Below, piece after piece: positions 11,378 to 21,748 of a stretch of 64,000 nt of DNA. The translations under genes and the position numbers were made by a program. Under the pieces are notes generated by a model. That model did not search any database and was not told the DNA's origin. It worked only from the letters and a program-made list of their open reading frames with translations. The number at the start of each line of letters is the position of its first letter. Positions within the stretch are counted from its first letter, which is position 1. The stretch is from positions 39,060,001 through 39,124,000 of the forward strand of contig CM075943.1 of assembly GCA_038030265.1 (NCBI GenBank), written 5' to 3'. Origin of the DNA: Corythucha ciliata (lineage: Eukaryota > Arthropoda > Insecta > Hemiptera > Tingidae).

Positions 11378-11687
11378 AGCATATTGTGGGCGAGGAGGAC
11401 CAATTAACTGTTCTGCGAGCTCTCCTGACCTAACGTCCCTCGATTACTGTCTCTGAGGATGGATGAAAACAATGGTGTACGAACACAAGCCCAGCAAACG
11501 CGAGGAGCTGATCAACAAAGTTGTGGCCTGTGCTGAATCGATCAGACAACGAGATGCCGAAATTCGTCGAACCACCAGAGATGTACAGAAAAGAGCGTCC
11601 GAGTGTCCACAAGGGGAGGAATTTTTGAACACTTATTTGAATGACGTTATGTTGTTCTTTCAACTTAAGGTTGTAACTGTAAATTGA
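11378..11687 (+). pseudogene. DD41D transposase C-terminal relic, copy B
   Basis: Same as 3441-3750, including the TGA in place of the Trp codon after LDYCL. It encodes GWMKT.VYEHKPSKREELI and the following ACAESIRQR block, and ends in a stop near 11687. Confidence 0.8.
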
Positions 11688-11995
11688 TCTCATACAAGTT
11701 GGAGGGACAAACGATGGACAATGAACTCCGTGAATGAGAAATATTAGTGTACGTGAATGAGATATTAGGGTAACGGCTGAATCTGATAAGGTGAAATTTC
11801 GAAGTCCAAAATTTTCACCCTAACGCTGTTCATCCACCACCTCAACTCACATTCCATACATGGAAAACCTCGTTGTCAATTGAATCCTTACTTCAGGCAT
11901 TGAGAGGAGCATGCTCGTAGGAACGCAATACCCCAAGGAAACGACATTTAAACTGACCTCAATAACTGTAAACTGACAAAGCAAGTTTACATTAT

Positions 11996-12122
11996 AGTGC
12001 ATTTCATTCTGAAAATGCACTATTGGTCTCGTCGTGATGGTGGCAAACATGGGTCATGTCATGTTTTTTTCACGTTTCAGAACCTCTAGAACACGAATTC
12101 AGTGGTCTCCGGAATTCATATA
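11996..12122 (+). mobile_element. HINE-like element, 5' part (probably continues at 17452)
   Basis: AGTGCATTTCATTCTGAAAATGCAC through GGAATTCATA. Its TA tract receives the DD41D element at 12123 and two further TA-flanked elements; the matching right half appears at 17452, after them. Confidence 0.6.
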
Positions 12123-15100
12123 CAGGGTGATTCAGGAGAAATGTGACAAACTTTCACAGGTGATAGTGCGTACCTGGACGCACAAAAAACGTCATGTAGA
12201 CGCATAGCCGAAAATGCTTTGGTTACGAGATATGAGCATTTTCCTGTTTTTTCCCAGTTTCATTACTTTTTACAATAATTGTCGTATTCACGGCTCACCG
12301 ACGGAGGTTAGACAAAAAATGACGGTTGATTCGGAAAGAGGACAAAATCCTGTTCCTGAAACCACCATGAAAATCAAAAAATGTCGCTCGCGCGTGGCTA
12401 TTTCAGCCATGTGAAAAGTGAAAAAAGTATTTTTTTGAAATTACCAATACATTTCACATCGGTATCAATCAGCTGCTAGTGCACGCATTGATGGGCAAAG
12501 TTGTGGAAAACTACCCAGTTCTGTGTACTTTCGAACGGTGTTCTGGTAGTTGAAGTTTGCAACCCTCTGACTTCAGCAATCAAGTTCGAATGCAAAAAAA
12601 TGTAACTTGCTGTGTTAAAAGAAGCCGAATAGGCCATTGTAAACGTCCTTTCCTTAGGGTATTGTGTTTCTCCGAGCAGGCTGCCCTCAATGCTTGAAGT
12701 AAGGATTCAATTCACAACGAGGCTCACCATGTGAGCTGAGGTGGTGGATGAACAGCGTTAGGGTGTATACTAGACTTGAACATTTCACCTTATCGCCGGT
12801 ACCCTTTGTACAATCTTCTCTCATTCATGGAGCTCATTGTCCATCGTTTGTCTCTCCAACTTATGGTTGTGATCAATTTACACAAACAACCTCAGCATGA
12901 AATAACAATAACAAAAAACATCATTTAATTAATTGTTCAAAAATTCCTCCCCCTTCGTGGACACACTTTGTCGCTCTTTTCTGCAGAGCTCTGGTGGCTC
13001 GACGAATTTTGGCATGTCGTTGTCGGATTGATTCAGCACAGGCCATGACTTTATTGATCAGCTCCTCGCGTGTGCTGGGCTTCTTTTCGTACACCAATGT
13101 CTTCATCCACCCCCAGAGACAATAATCAAGTGGCGTTAGGTCGGGAGACCTCGCAGGCCAGTTAATTGGTCCTCCTCGCCCAATCCATTTCAGAGGGAAT
13201 TTTTCGTCGAGAAATGCTCGGACTTCACGAGAAAAATGTGCAGGGGCACCGTCGAGTTGAAATATCATACGATTTCTGTATTGAAAAGGAACGTCCTCCA
13301 GCAGGGCTGGGAGGTGATTCCGAAGGAAGTTTAAAAAAGTCGGTCCGGAAAGACGGTCTTCTAATATGAATGGTCCAATTAACATATTGTTTAGCATACC
13401 GCACCACACGTTGATCGAAAATTTATGTTGGAAAGCCGACACTAACTTTGCTCGGGGGTTCTCATCTGACCAAATATGTCTATTGTGAGAATTGTTTATC
13501 CCATCTCTCGTGAATGTGGCCTCATCGGTAAAAAGAATGAATGGGATTTTGTTGCGGTTTGTATTTACCCATTGGCAAAACTCCAACCTACGGATTTCGT
13601 CTCCTGGTAACAAACTGTGGACTTTTTGGACATGGTATGGTGAAAGCCCATTCTTCTTGAGAGTTCTCCACACACCCTTTTGTGACGTATGCACCGCTAA
13701 CGAAATTCGACGAGTGCTCGTTGTTGGGTCACGTTCAACTTCCATTAAAATGTCCTCAACGTCGATATTCTCTTCCCTTTCCGAATTCGTCGATCGTCTT
13801 GGGAACGCTCCAGTTTCACGAAGCGTTCTAAAAACCCGCGAAAAGGTATTTCTGGCCGGCAATCTTCGGTTTGGGAATTCAAGATGATATGCTCGCTGGG
13901 CGGCTCGGTCATTTCCTCTACACATTCCGTAGAGAAACATTATGTCGGCGTACTCTTCGTTAGTAAAATGTCGAGGCATTTTTAATAGTACCCTGACAAA
14001 ATAAGTTGACTAAAATTCGCTTCAGTAAACTATCATACGTTCGGAAACGTAACAACAGTAACAACGAATACTTTTTCAGCTCTATGAACCCCTGAACACA
14101 TTTCACGTGTAGTAATGAGGCATTCTCCCGAAAATGATCATGCAAGGAGGACCAATTTATTGGGCTGTGACGTTTCACAGCCTCTCGCCGTAATAATCTA
14201 AATTCGTTTGGCCACCAAAAATTTGCGGTTTAGAGCAACACAAAGTGAGCAAGAAACGGGGGATAATTTTGAACGCTCAATTAAATTAAATGTATTTCAA
14301 GTTAAGGTTCTTCTTCAATCGTTGATCTCAACTAATTCGGAGAGAAAAAACGATGTACAAAGATCGCAATCTACTGAGCTAATCTAAACCTGATGAGTGG
14401 TGACTGATGAGTAGGAATGCCCTAGTTCAAGTCCTAACGCAGCAGTTCATCCACGATCTCACGCATAGTGAGCCTCCTTGTGAAAATTGATCGTACAAAG
14501 GGTACCGGCGATAAGGTGAAATGTTCAAGTCTAGTATACACCCTAACGCTGTTCATCCACCACCTCAGCTCACATGGTTGAGCCTCGTTGTGAATTGAAT
14601 CCTTACTTCAAGCATTGAGGGCAGCCTGCTCGGAGAAACACAATACCCTAAGGAAAGGACGTTTACAATGGCCTATTCGGCTTCTTTTAACACAGCAAGT
14701 TACATTTTTTTGCATTAGAACTTGATTGCTGAAGTCAGAGGGTTGCAAACTTCAACTACCAGAACACCGTTCGAAAGTACACAGAACTGGGTAGTTTTCC
14801 ACAACTTTGCCCATCAATGCGTGCACTAGCAGCTGATTGATACCGATGTGAAATGTATTGGTAATTTCAAAAAAATACTTTTTTCACTTTTCACATGGCT
14901 GAAATAGCCACGCGCGAGCGACATTTTTTGATTTTCATGGTGGTTTCAGGAACAGGATTTTGTCCTCTTTCCGAATCAACCGTCATTCTTTGTCTAACCT
15001 CCGTCGGTGAGCCGTGAACACGACAATTATTGTAAAAAATAATGAAACTGGGGAAAAACAGGAAAATGCTCATATCTCGTAACCAAAGCATTTTCGGCTA

Positions 15101-15182
15101 TGCGTCTACATGACGTTTTTTGTGCGTCCAGGTACGTACTATCACCTGTGAAAGTTTGTCACATTCCTCCTGAATCACCCTG
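12123..15182 (-). mobile_element. Near-intact DD41D Tc1/mariner-like transposon with ~690-bp inverted repeats
   Basis: Ends CAGGGTGATTCAGGAG...CTCCTGAATCACCCTG, bounded by TA. Left arm ~12123-12812 and right arm ~14495-15182 are inverted copies with few differences, unusually long for this superfamily. One uninterrupted transposase frame (12921-13979, minus strand) lies between them. 14000-14490 carries no other frame of note. It sits in the TA tract of a HINE-like element and is followed after a few bases by another TA-flanked element. Confidence 0.85.
12921..13979 (-). CDS. DD41D mariner-like transposase, 352 aa
   Basis: Complete frame from ATG to stop. Residues 1-60 (MPRHFTNEEYADIMFLYG..., ...FPNRRLP...TFSRVFRTLRETG) match the DUF4817-type HTH domain seen at the N-terminus of many insect transposases. 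Residues ~75-125 form the second HTH (RRISLAVHTSQKGVWRTLKK). The catalytic triad is D152 (ILFTDEATF), D243 (FQLDGAPAHF) and D285 (SPDLTPLDYCLWG). There are 41 residues between the last two, so this is a DD41D-type enzyme of the IS630-Tc1-mariner superfamily. It would catalyse cut-and-paste transposition in the nucleus, acting on the flanking inverted repeats. No internal stop or frameshift is seen, so activity is possible but unproven. The C-terminus (ESIRQR...KRATKC) is shared by the two broken copies in this window. Confidence 0.9.
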   Translation of the reverse strand: MPRHFTNEEYADIMFLYGMCRGNDRAAQRAYHLEFPNRRLPARNTFSRVFRTLRETGAFPRRSTNSEREENIDVEDILMEVERDPTTSTRRISLAVHTSQKGVWRTLKKNGLSPYHVQKVHSLLPGDEIRRLEFCQWVNTNRNKIPFILFTDEATFTRDGINNSHNRHIWSDENPRAKLVSAFQHKFSINVWCGMLNNMLIGPFILEDRLSGPTFLNFLRNHLPALLEDVPFQYRNRMIFQLDGAPAHFSREVRAFLDEKFPLKWIGRGGPINWPARSPDLTPLDYCLWGWMKTLVYEKKPSTREELINKVMACAESIRQRHAKIRRATRALQKRATKCVHEGGGIFEQLIK

Positions 15183-15188
15183 TATATA

Positions 15189-15929
15189 CAGGGTGTTCCA
15201 GGAGGAAACGACAATACTTCCACATGTTGTACTACTAAGTAGGGTGAACCAAAATGACTATATGGACATAGGGTCGGAAACGCTTTGTTTCAGAGTTACA
15301 GGGAATTTAGTGTTTTTTAAGCCAAATCACCTCTTTTCCACAAAAAGCGGTCTTAACGGACTAACCGTTCAACATAGAACAAAATAAACTTCATCTCTGA
15401 AAAGAGCACAAAATTTAACTTTGGAAAAAACAGGAATAACACATTAAAATCGTCTTTATGTACGTTTAGTTATTTTTGGAAAAATCGAAAAAGTGTTACG
15501 TTGAATTTTCGTGTTTCTTTCAGAGGCGAATTTCGCTCAATCTTCAGTTGGTCGGGCATTGACCAATTATTGTAAAAACATGCTCATTATGTGAGCTTTC
15601 AATTGACGTCAGAAAATTGAAAATCGGTTGAATTTTTACTGGGATATGACACGAAAGGTTCGGAAAAACAGTGTAAAATCGTCAAAATAAGCCATATTGC
15701 AACTGTCAGGTAAAATCCCCAAAAATTGTTTTCGACGTCAAAATAACCCCAAAATTCAAAGAAACAGTTTATTTAAGAAAAATCAATGCACCATGTCCAT
15801 CATCATCTCCAATTCCCTGTAACTCTGAAACAAAGCGTTTCCGACCCTATGTCCATATAGTCATTTTGGTTCGCCCTACTTAGTAGTACAACATGTGGAA
15901 GTATTGTCGTTTCCTCCTGGAACACCCTG
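15189..15929. mobile_element. 741-bp non-autonomous TA-flanked element
   Basis: Ends CAGGGTGTTCCAGGAGGAAACG and its complement. The ~130-bp inverted arms hold CATAGGGTCGGAAACGCTTTG. There is no transposase. It lies between two other elements with only TATATA linkers, within the same TA tract. Confidence 0.75.
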
Positions 15930-15935
15930 TATATA

Positions 15936-17451
15936 CAGGGTGATTCAGGAGGAATGTGACAAACTTTCACAGGTGATAGTACGTACCTGGACGCACAAAA
16001 AACGTCATGTAGACGCATAGCCGAAAAGTGTCCAGTTATAAAAAACGGACCAATTAAAAAATCACCGACTAAGCCGCCCCAGACGTTCAAACTGAACTGC
16101 CTCTGATGGCATCGTTCTACAGTTGCATGTGGATTTCGCACATCCCAGAAATGGTTATTTTTGAAATTGAATGTACCATTTCTAGAAAACCCAGCTTCGT
16201 CCGTAAACAGAATGTTCCGTTCGAAATTATAAATGTCTCTGCGAGTTCTTAGGAGAAAATCACAAAACTGCATCCGTTGCGCGGGATCCTGTTCCTCCAA
16301 AGCCCGGACCTTCTGGATATGGAACGGGTACAGATTATGGTCGTGCAAAATTCTCCAAACCGTTGAATGCGACAAATTTTCTTGTTGTCCAATCACTCTT
16401 GTACTTAACGTCGGATCTTCTACAACTCGAGCTAAAATGTGTTCTTCCGCTGCGGCCGTTCTCACTCTTCTTGGTCGTCCACCTTCGTTTCGACTTTGGA
16501 AACTCCCTTTAAAAAACGCGCTGTCATTATTATTGAACTAACTGCGCTATTAAAATACTTCACGAACACCTACCTCTTTCCCTCAAAGTTCGATCTACAC
16601 GCAGAAACACAAATCGGTGCGGTAACCGTCGATTAGGAAACGCTTCCTGGTACATACGGCTTGCAAGAGCACAATTACCAAAAGCTCTGGCATACATAAT
16701 GTGTATGTCAGCTTGCTCTTCAAAAGAATAATTTACCATTTTTGTTGGGCAGCGATTCGAATAACACAAATGGCAAGACTAATGTACAACGAAAGAAAAA
16801 ATGATCTGCTCTTTCTTCTTCCAGTTCATTATTTTCTCTTTTGTCTATGACGACAACACAAACAACTGACAACAAAAAGTAAAACAAACAAAATATTGGG
16901 GCCAGTTTTGACCGGCTGAAACTTCGACAATGAAGCATCGTGAAATGTCACTTGTCAGACATGTATGCATGACTTTATTGATTGAAAGTGGATTATCTCT
17001 AATTCTAAGGTGGCGATCTACAAATTCAAACACACGATTTTGAAGCTTATTAAATGGGGCAACTTTTGGTAAAATGGGAGATCCATAGACGAAAACAAGA
17101 GGGGTGAAATCATGAATCGTTTAGGGGGCAGATTGTGAGACCAGATAATTGCCGCACGCTTAGATAGGCTACTTTAAATCTTACAGCACATTTTGTCGAA
17201 TAAAAATGGTTGCATCCTGTAGGAAATTTCATGGGCTTTCCGAAAATGTGCTCATAAATGCATTTTGAACAAGGGAAAGGTCCAGAAATCGAACATTTTG
17301 AACAAAAAACACCATAAAATCGGAAAAAAACTAAATTGGCCGTATCTCAGTGGGAAATCAGTTTCGACCCACGATTATTTCGTCAAATCGTATTATTTTT
17401 AGGTCAGGAATAAGCCAGAAAAATATTGCCATTAAGTTTTGAAACACCCTG
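15936..17451 (-). mobile_element. Decayed transposon with fragmented transposase
   Basis: The left 100 bp (CAGGGTGATTCAGGAGGAATG onward) is a solo end like that of the 12123 element. It is joined at about 16028 to the inside of a different transposase. The right end is GAAACACCCTG at 17451. It is probably a composite: an older element whose 3' coding part was replaced by the newer end. 16770-17440 contains no recognisable coding. Confidence 0.55.
16030..16738 (-). pseudogene. Second mariner-like transposase, frameshifted and truncated
   Basis: From an ATG at 16738: MVNYSFEEQADIHIMYARAF, then FPNRRLPHRFVF (DUF4817-like HTH). After a frameshift near 16550 the second frame resumes with GGRPRRVRTAAAEEHILARV, the HTH core HSTVWRILHDHNLYPFHIQK, and the first catalytic Asp in NILFTDEAGF. 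It ends at GDFLIGPFF. The regions for the second and third catalytic residues are missing. It is about as distant from the 12921-13979 protein as separate families would be. Not functional. Confidence 0.75.
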
Positions 17452-18490
17452 TATATATATATATCTTTATGGCCGTTTCCTTGTTAGCACGATAACTCTC
17501 GTAGAAGTAAATTTAGCGGAACGTGCTTTGGCACAAAAATCAGTAGTCATAAGACACCGGTCGGTATTGCATTTGGGCCAAATCGGTCAAGGTGGAGGGG
17601 GGGAAAATAGGGCTTGAAGTCGTCAAAAAATCACTAAAAATCACCAGTTGATTCTAGAAGCATCATATTCGGTACGTATACTCCATGTTAGACTAGCCTT
17701 TGATTCCCATTTTAATTTTTTGAAAAAGTCAAGGGGGAGGGGGTGGTGCCCCCGGGGTGGAAGTAAGTGTGTGGTCTTGTTAGCACGATAACTCTCGTAG
17801 ATATTAATTTAGCAGAACGCGCTTTATCTAAAAAAATCAGTAGTCATAAGATCCCGGTCGGTATTGGGCCAAATCGGTCAAGGTGGTGGGGGGGAAAATA
17901 GGGCTAGAAATGGTAAAAAAATCACTAAAAATCACCAGTTGATCTAGAACAGCATCACCAGTTGATTCTAGAAGCATCATATTCAGTACGTATACTCCAT
18001 GTTAGACTAGCCTTTGATTCCCATTTTAATTTTTTGAAAAAGTCAAGGGGGAGGGGATGGTGCCCCCGGGGTGGAAGTAAGTGTGTGGTCTTGTTAGCAC
18101 GATAACTCTCGTAGATATTAATTTAGCAGAACGCGCTTTATCTAAAAAAATCAGTAGTCATAAGATCCCGGTCGGTATTGCATTTGGGCCAAATCGGTCA
18201 AGGTGGTGGGGGGGGGGGGAATACGGCTTGGAATGATCAAAAAATCACTACAAGTCACCAGTTGATTCTAGAAGCATCATATTCAGTACGTATACTCCAT
18301 GTTAAAGTAGCCTTTGATTCCAATTTTAATTTTTTGAAAAAGTCGAGGGGGAGGGGGTGATGTCCCCGGGGTGGAAGTAATTGTGAGGCCTTGTTGGCAC
18401 GATAACTCTCGTAGAAATTAATTTAGCGGAACGCGCTTTGGCACAAAAATCAGTAGTCATAAGGCCCCGGTCGGTATTGCATTTGAGCGT
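17452..18490 (+). repeat. HINE-like element, right part: 3-4 tandem ~300-bp units
   Basis: Units begin TTGTTAGCACGATAACTCTCG (about 17482, 17778, 18092, 18394). They hold GGTCGGTATTGCATTTGGG, the G-rich TGCCCCCGGGGTGG block and TTAATTTTTTGAAAAAGTC. The array breaks off at about 18488 without the usual 3' end, so this copy is truncated. Confidence 0.7.
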
Positions 18491-18850
18491 GCACGTGCAA
18501 CTAACGCAGTTAGGTGGAGGGCCGGCTTTGCATTCATCGACGGGGAGGACACTTTGAACAATCCTAATTTTGTTTTACTACGTATCAGCAATAATTTAAA
18601 AAATTATGGATTTAATTTTTTATTCCAGTTCCAAATTATTTTCAAGAACGTTCGAAAATGTAACTTTTCTAGTTATTAAAGCGTGAACTTGAAGGCACTA
18701 ACGATATTTTAAACTTCACCCCTACCCCTTTTCTACACAAAAATGTAAATTAGCGTTAGATTTAGCTAACTGCCTGCATTAAGTTTGTCTAACCCGTTGG
18801 AAACAGGTAATTATAATGTGGATTCACCTCACTCAATAGGTCCTCTTTGC
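18491..18850. other. No recognisable feature
   Basis: AT-rich sequence between a truncated repeat array and a truncated transposon. No coding frame, splice-bounded exon or inverted repeat stands out. Confidence 0.4.
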
Positions 18851-19346
18851 GGGTTATTTTTCAGTTTTGGTATCGTTTATTGCTCATAACTCTTCGATAG
18901 GTGGTGAAAACTGGTAACAATGGCATGTCATTGGAAAGCTGACATTATGAGGAAGTTTTCCTTATGAATGCAAAAAAATATTTTCCTCTGACGAAATGAT
19001 GTAAATCGGTGACGAAAATTGGGCAGAAATGCGAAAAACGAGTTTCTTTCCGATATCTAATGCCCTAACGGCTAGGGCCTTGATATGATTTTATTGAGTT
19101 GAGGACCAATATTGATGGACATTGTATGCTCTTTTCAATGAGCTACTTACTTTTAGTCTAGCACCTGTTGATGAGGTCGTACTAGTCACTTATCGTAAAA
19201 AAACGGAGGGTCACGAAAAAAACACGAAATTGACGATATCTCGAAAACCAAGAGGAATTCCAAAAAACCTCAAATAGTTATTTCGATCACAAATGAGGTG
19301 TACTATCACCACACTTTCTCTGTCGAGGTAATTTATGAACACCCTG
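18851..19346. mobile_element. 5'-truncated relative of the 4186-6473 element
   Basis: The right end TGAACACCCTG at 19346 and the order of internal blocks (CTCGAAAACCAAG...GAATTCC, CGATCACAAATGAGGTGTACT) parallel the right arm of the 4186-6473 element at a clearly lower identity. No left end is present. Confidence 0.5.
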
Positions 19347-19350
19347 TATA

Positions 19351-20842
19351 CAGGGTGCAACGGGAAAATGGGGCATAATTGAAATGGGTGATTCTACATC
19401 ACATATGGGTCAAAAATGACTCTATGGACCATGGTCCGAATATCAACCGTTTCTGAGAAAATCGCAGTTTTCCTGATTGTCAATGCATCAGGCGTTTTCT
19501 TCAAAACTCGGTCGGTATCTTAGCAACCATTGATCCTGGAGAAATTTCAAGGACACCGTTGGAAAGAGCACAAAAGTTTCTTTAAGGTGATCGTAAAGTA
19601 AGGGTAGTTCGTGAAATTTTGACGCCCTTTACGCTTGGCTGAATAGCAGCTTTCTGGAATTTCTCTATTCTTACTTGTTATTCAGCCAGCTGTAATTTTA
19701 CTGACAGCTCTCGGAGGAAGAGTAGAACTTCAGGAAAAACTTCTACAACTATTAAGCTTTCAAATGACCTGCTTGGTTCGGGGTTTTGTCCTTCGTTTCT
19801 TGGAGCTACAGTTGAAAATGCATGAAGCCCCTGTCTAAATCGTTGGGAAAGGCATGGTTGCAATTGCCATAGAACGGGGAAAATTCGTTCAAGAAAATGC
19901 TCTTTATGCCACTCAGGTTGGTGAGGAATTCTAATCGGTTCTATTTTTGTATTTGCTGGTGTGTTTTTTTTCTCCCCCCCCCCCCCCAAGGGCGGTACGA
20001 CTTAGCAGTAGGGAGTAATTTATTTAAGCCCCTGGCATAAGCAGTTGGCTTTGAGTTTGACTATCACTGTCTGTTTCCACCAAGCTCTACGAATTATCTG
20101 CCAGAGGAGAGGGCAGGAACGATAGTGACAGTTGGCAGTCACCCTTGAATTTTACCGATCAGAACCCCCAGGTTCTGAGCAGTGACCTGCAGTTTCAAGC
20201 ACTTAGTACGGCTTTTTTTGGAGTTGGTCCAGCAAGGTAACTGGACGCAGCAGTCTCAACGGAGAGAACAATTCACCGAAAAGATTCGAAAAGAGCATTC
20301 GGAAGCAAAATGTTTCCCTCTCGAGAGCAATCGTAAACGTACGTTTCCAAACATTTTAGACGAGTTTTCAAGTATTTCGAACTGTATCTCAGAATGAATG
20401 AAGACAAAACCCCGAACCAAGCAGCTCATTTGAAAGCTTAATAGTTGTAGAAGTTTTTCCTGAAGTTCTACTCTTCCTCCCAGAGCTGTCATTAAAATTA
20501 CAGCTGGCTGAATAACAAGTAAGAATAGAGAAATTCAAGGAAGTGGCTTTTCAGCCGAGCATTAAGGGTGCCCAAATCTCACGAACTACCCGACATTTAC
20601 GATCATCTTAAAGGAAATTTTGTGCTCTTTCCAACGGTGTCCTTGAAATTTCTCCAGGATCAATGGTTGCTAAGATACCGACCGAGTTTCGAAAAAAACG
20701 CCTGATGCATTGACAATCAGGAAAACTGCTATTTTCTCGGAAACGGTTAATATTCGGACCATGGTCCACATAGTCATTTTTGACCCACATGTGATGTAGA
20801 ATCACCCATTTCAAATATGCCCCATTTTCCCGTTACACCCTG
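19351..20842. mobile_element. 1.49-kb TA-flanked element with ~470-bp inverted repeats
   Basis: Ends CAGGGTGCAACGGGAAAATGG and its complement, with TATA linkers. Arms 19351-19830 and 20370-20842 are inverted copies holding GGACCATGGTCCGAA and TTGTTATTCAGCCAGCTG. The centre (about 19990-20370) has no transposase frame. The element follows directly on the truncated relic ending at 19346 and precedes a HINE-like right half. Confidence 0.75.
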
Positions 20843-21534
20843 TATATGTATATGTATAATTATCTTTATGGCCGTTTTCTTGTTAGCACGATAACTCTCG
20901 TAGAAGTAAATTTAGCGGAACGCGGTTTGGCACAAAAATCATTAGTCATAAGACCCCGGTCGGTATTGCATTTGGGCCAAATCGGTCACGGTGGAGGGGG
21001 GGAAAGTAGGGCTTGAAATGGTCAAAAAAATAACTAAAAATCTCCAGTTGATTCTAGAAGATCATATTCGGTAAGTCAAGGTGGAGGGGGTGGTGCCCCC
21101 GGAGTGGAAGTAAGTGTGTGGTCTTGTTAGCACGATAACTCTCGAAGAAATTAATTTAGCGGGACACAAAATTAAGCGCTTGGCACAAAAATCAGTAGTC
21201 ATACGACCTCGTTTGGTATTGCATTGGGCCAAATCGGTTGACTTGGTTGGGGGGTGGGGTGGGGTAATATGGCTTGAACTGGTAAAAAAATCACTAGAAA
21301 TCACCTGTTGATTCCAGAAGCATTATATTCGGTACGATGATTTCATTTTGAAGTAGCCTTTGATTCCCATTAAGTTCAGCTTAAACAAACCCGGCAGCAA
21401 ACAGTACGGGGGGGGGGGGTCAAACATTAACGAAACAAATCATGGTCTCAACATTACTACTTCTGGGACGGCTTAGGGTATCCGTATACAAAATGAAATG
21501 CACTCTTTCCGACCGCCAGCTGCCGGAGCGAAAT
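20843..21534 (+). mobile_element. HINE-like element, right part with intact 3' end
   Basis: TATGGCCGTTTTCTTGTTA, then two ~300-bp units very close to 6474-6984, then the TTAAGTTCAGCTTAAACAAAC block, GAAATGCACTCTTTCC and the terminal CCGCCAGCTGCCGGAGCGAAAT. A (TTTC)n run follows at 21541. The 5' part is absent; the element again begins just after a TA-flanked transposon. Confidence 0.65.
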
Positions 21535-21748
21535 TTTTTTTTCTTTCTTTCTTTCTGGAATGCATGTCCAAGTCAACGACCTCAAAGATTATGCAATTTT
21601 ACCATTTTCGTCATCGTTCTGTCAATCGCTATCAGACTTGAAATAATTCTTTTGAGATTATTAATCATAATTATCTTGCGTAAAAAAATAATAGGAATGT
21701 AAAATATTGCTCTCAAGCATTGCCACAAGGATCTCGAGAACTTGTTCG

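Larger units (their letters stand above)
8187..11995 (+). mobile_element. Degraded DD41D transposon, copy B, with nested insertions
   Basis: Same structure as 1904-4054: left inverted repeat, inverted HINE-like insertion (about 8424-10947), internal remnant with broken transposase, right inverted repeat ending at 11995 where another HINE-like element starts. This copy carries two later insertions (8640-8780 and 9096-10303) and one extra ~300-bp unit in the HINE-like part. Confidence 0.7.

Noticed and set aside
13492..13887. 131-codon plus-strand frame
   Set aside because: Antisense of the intact transposase.
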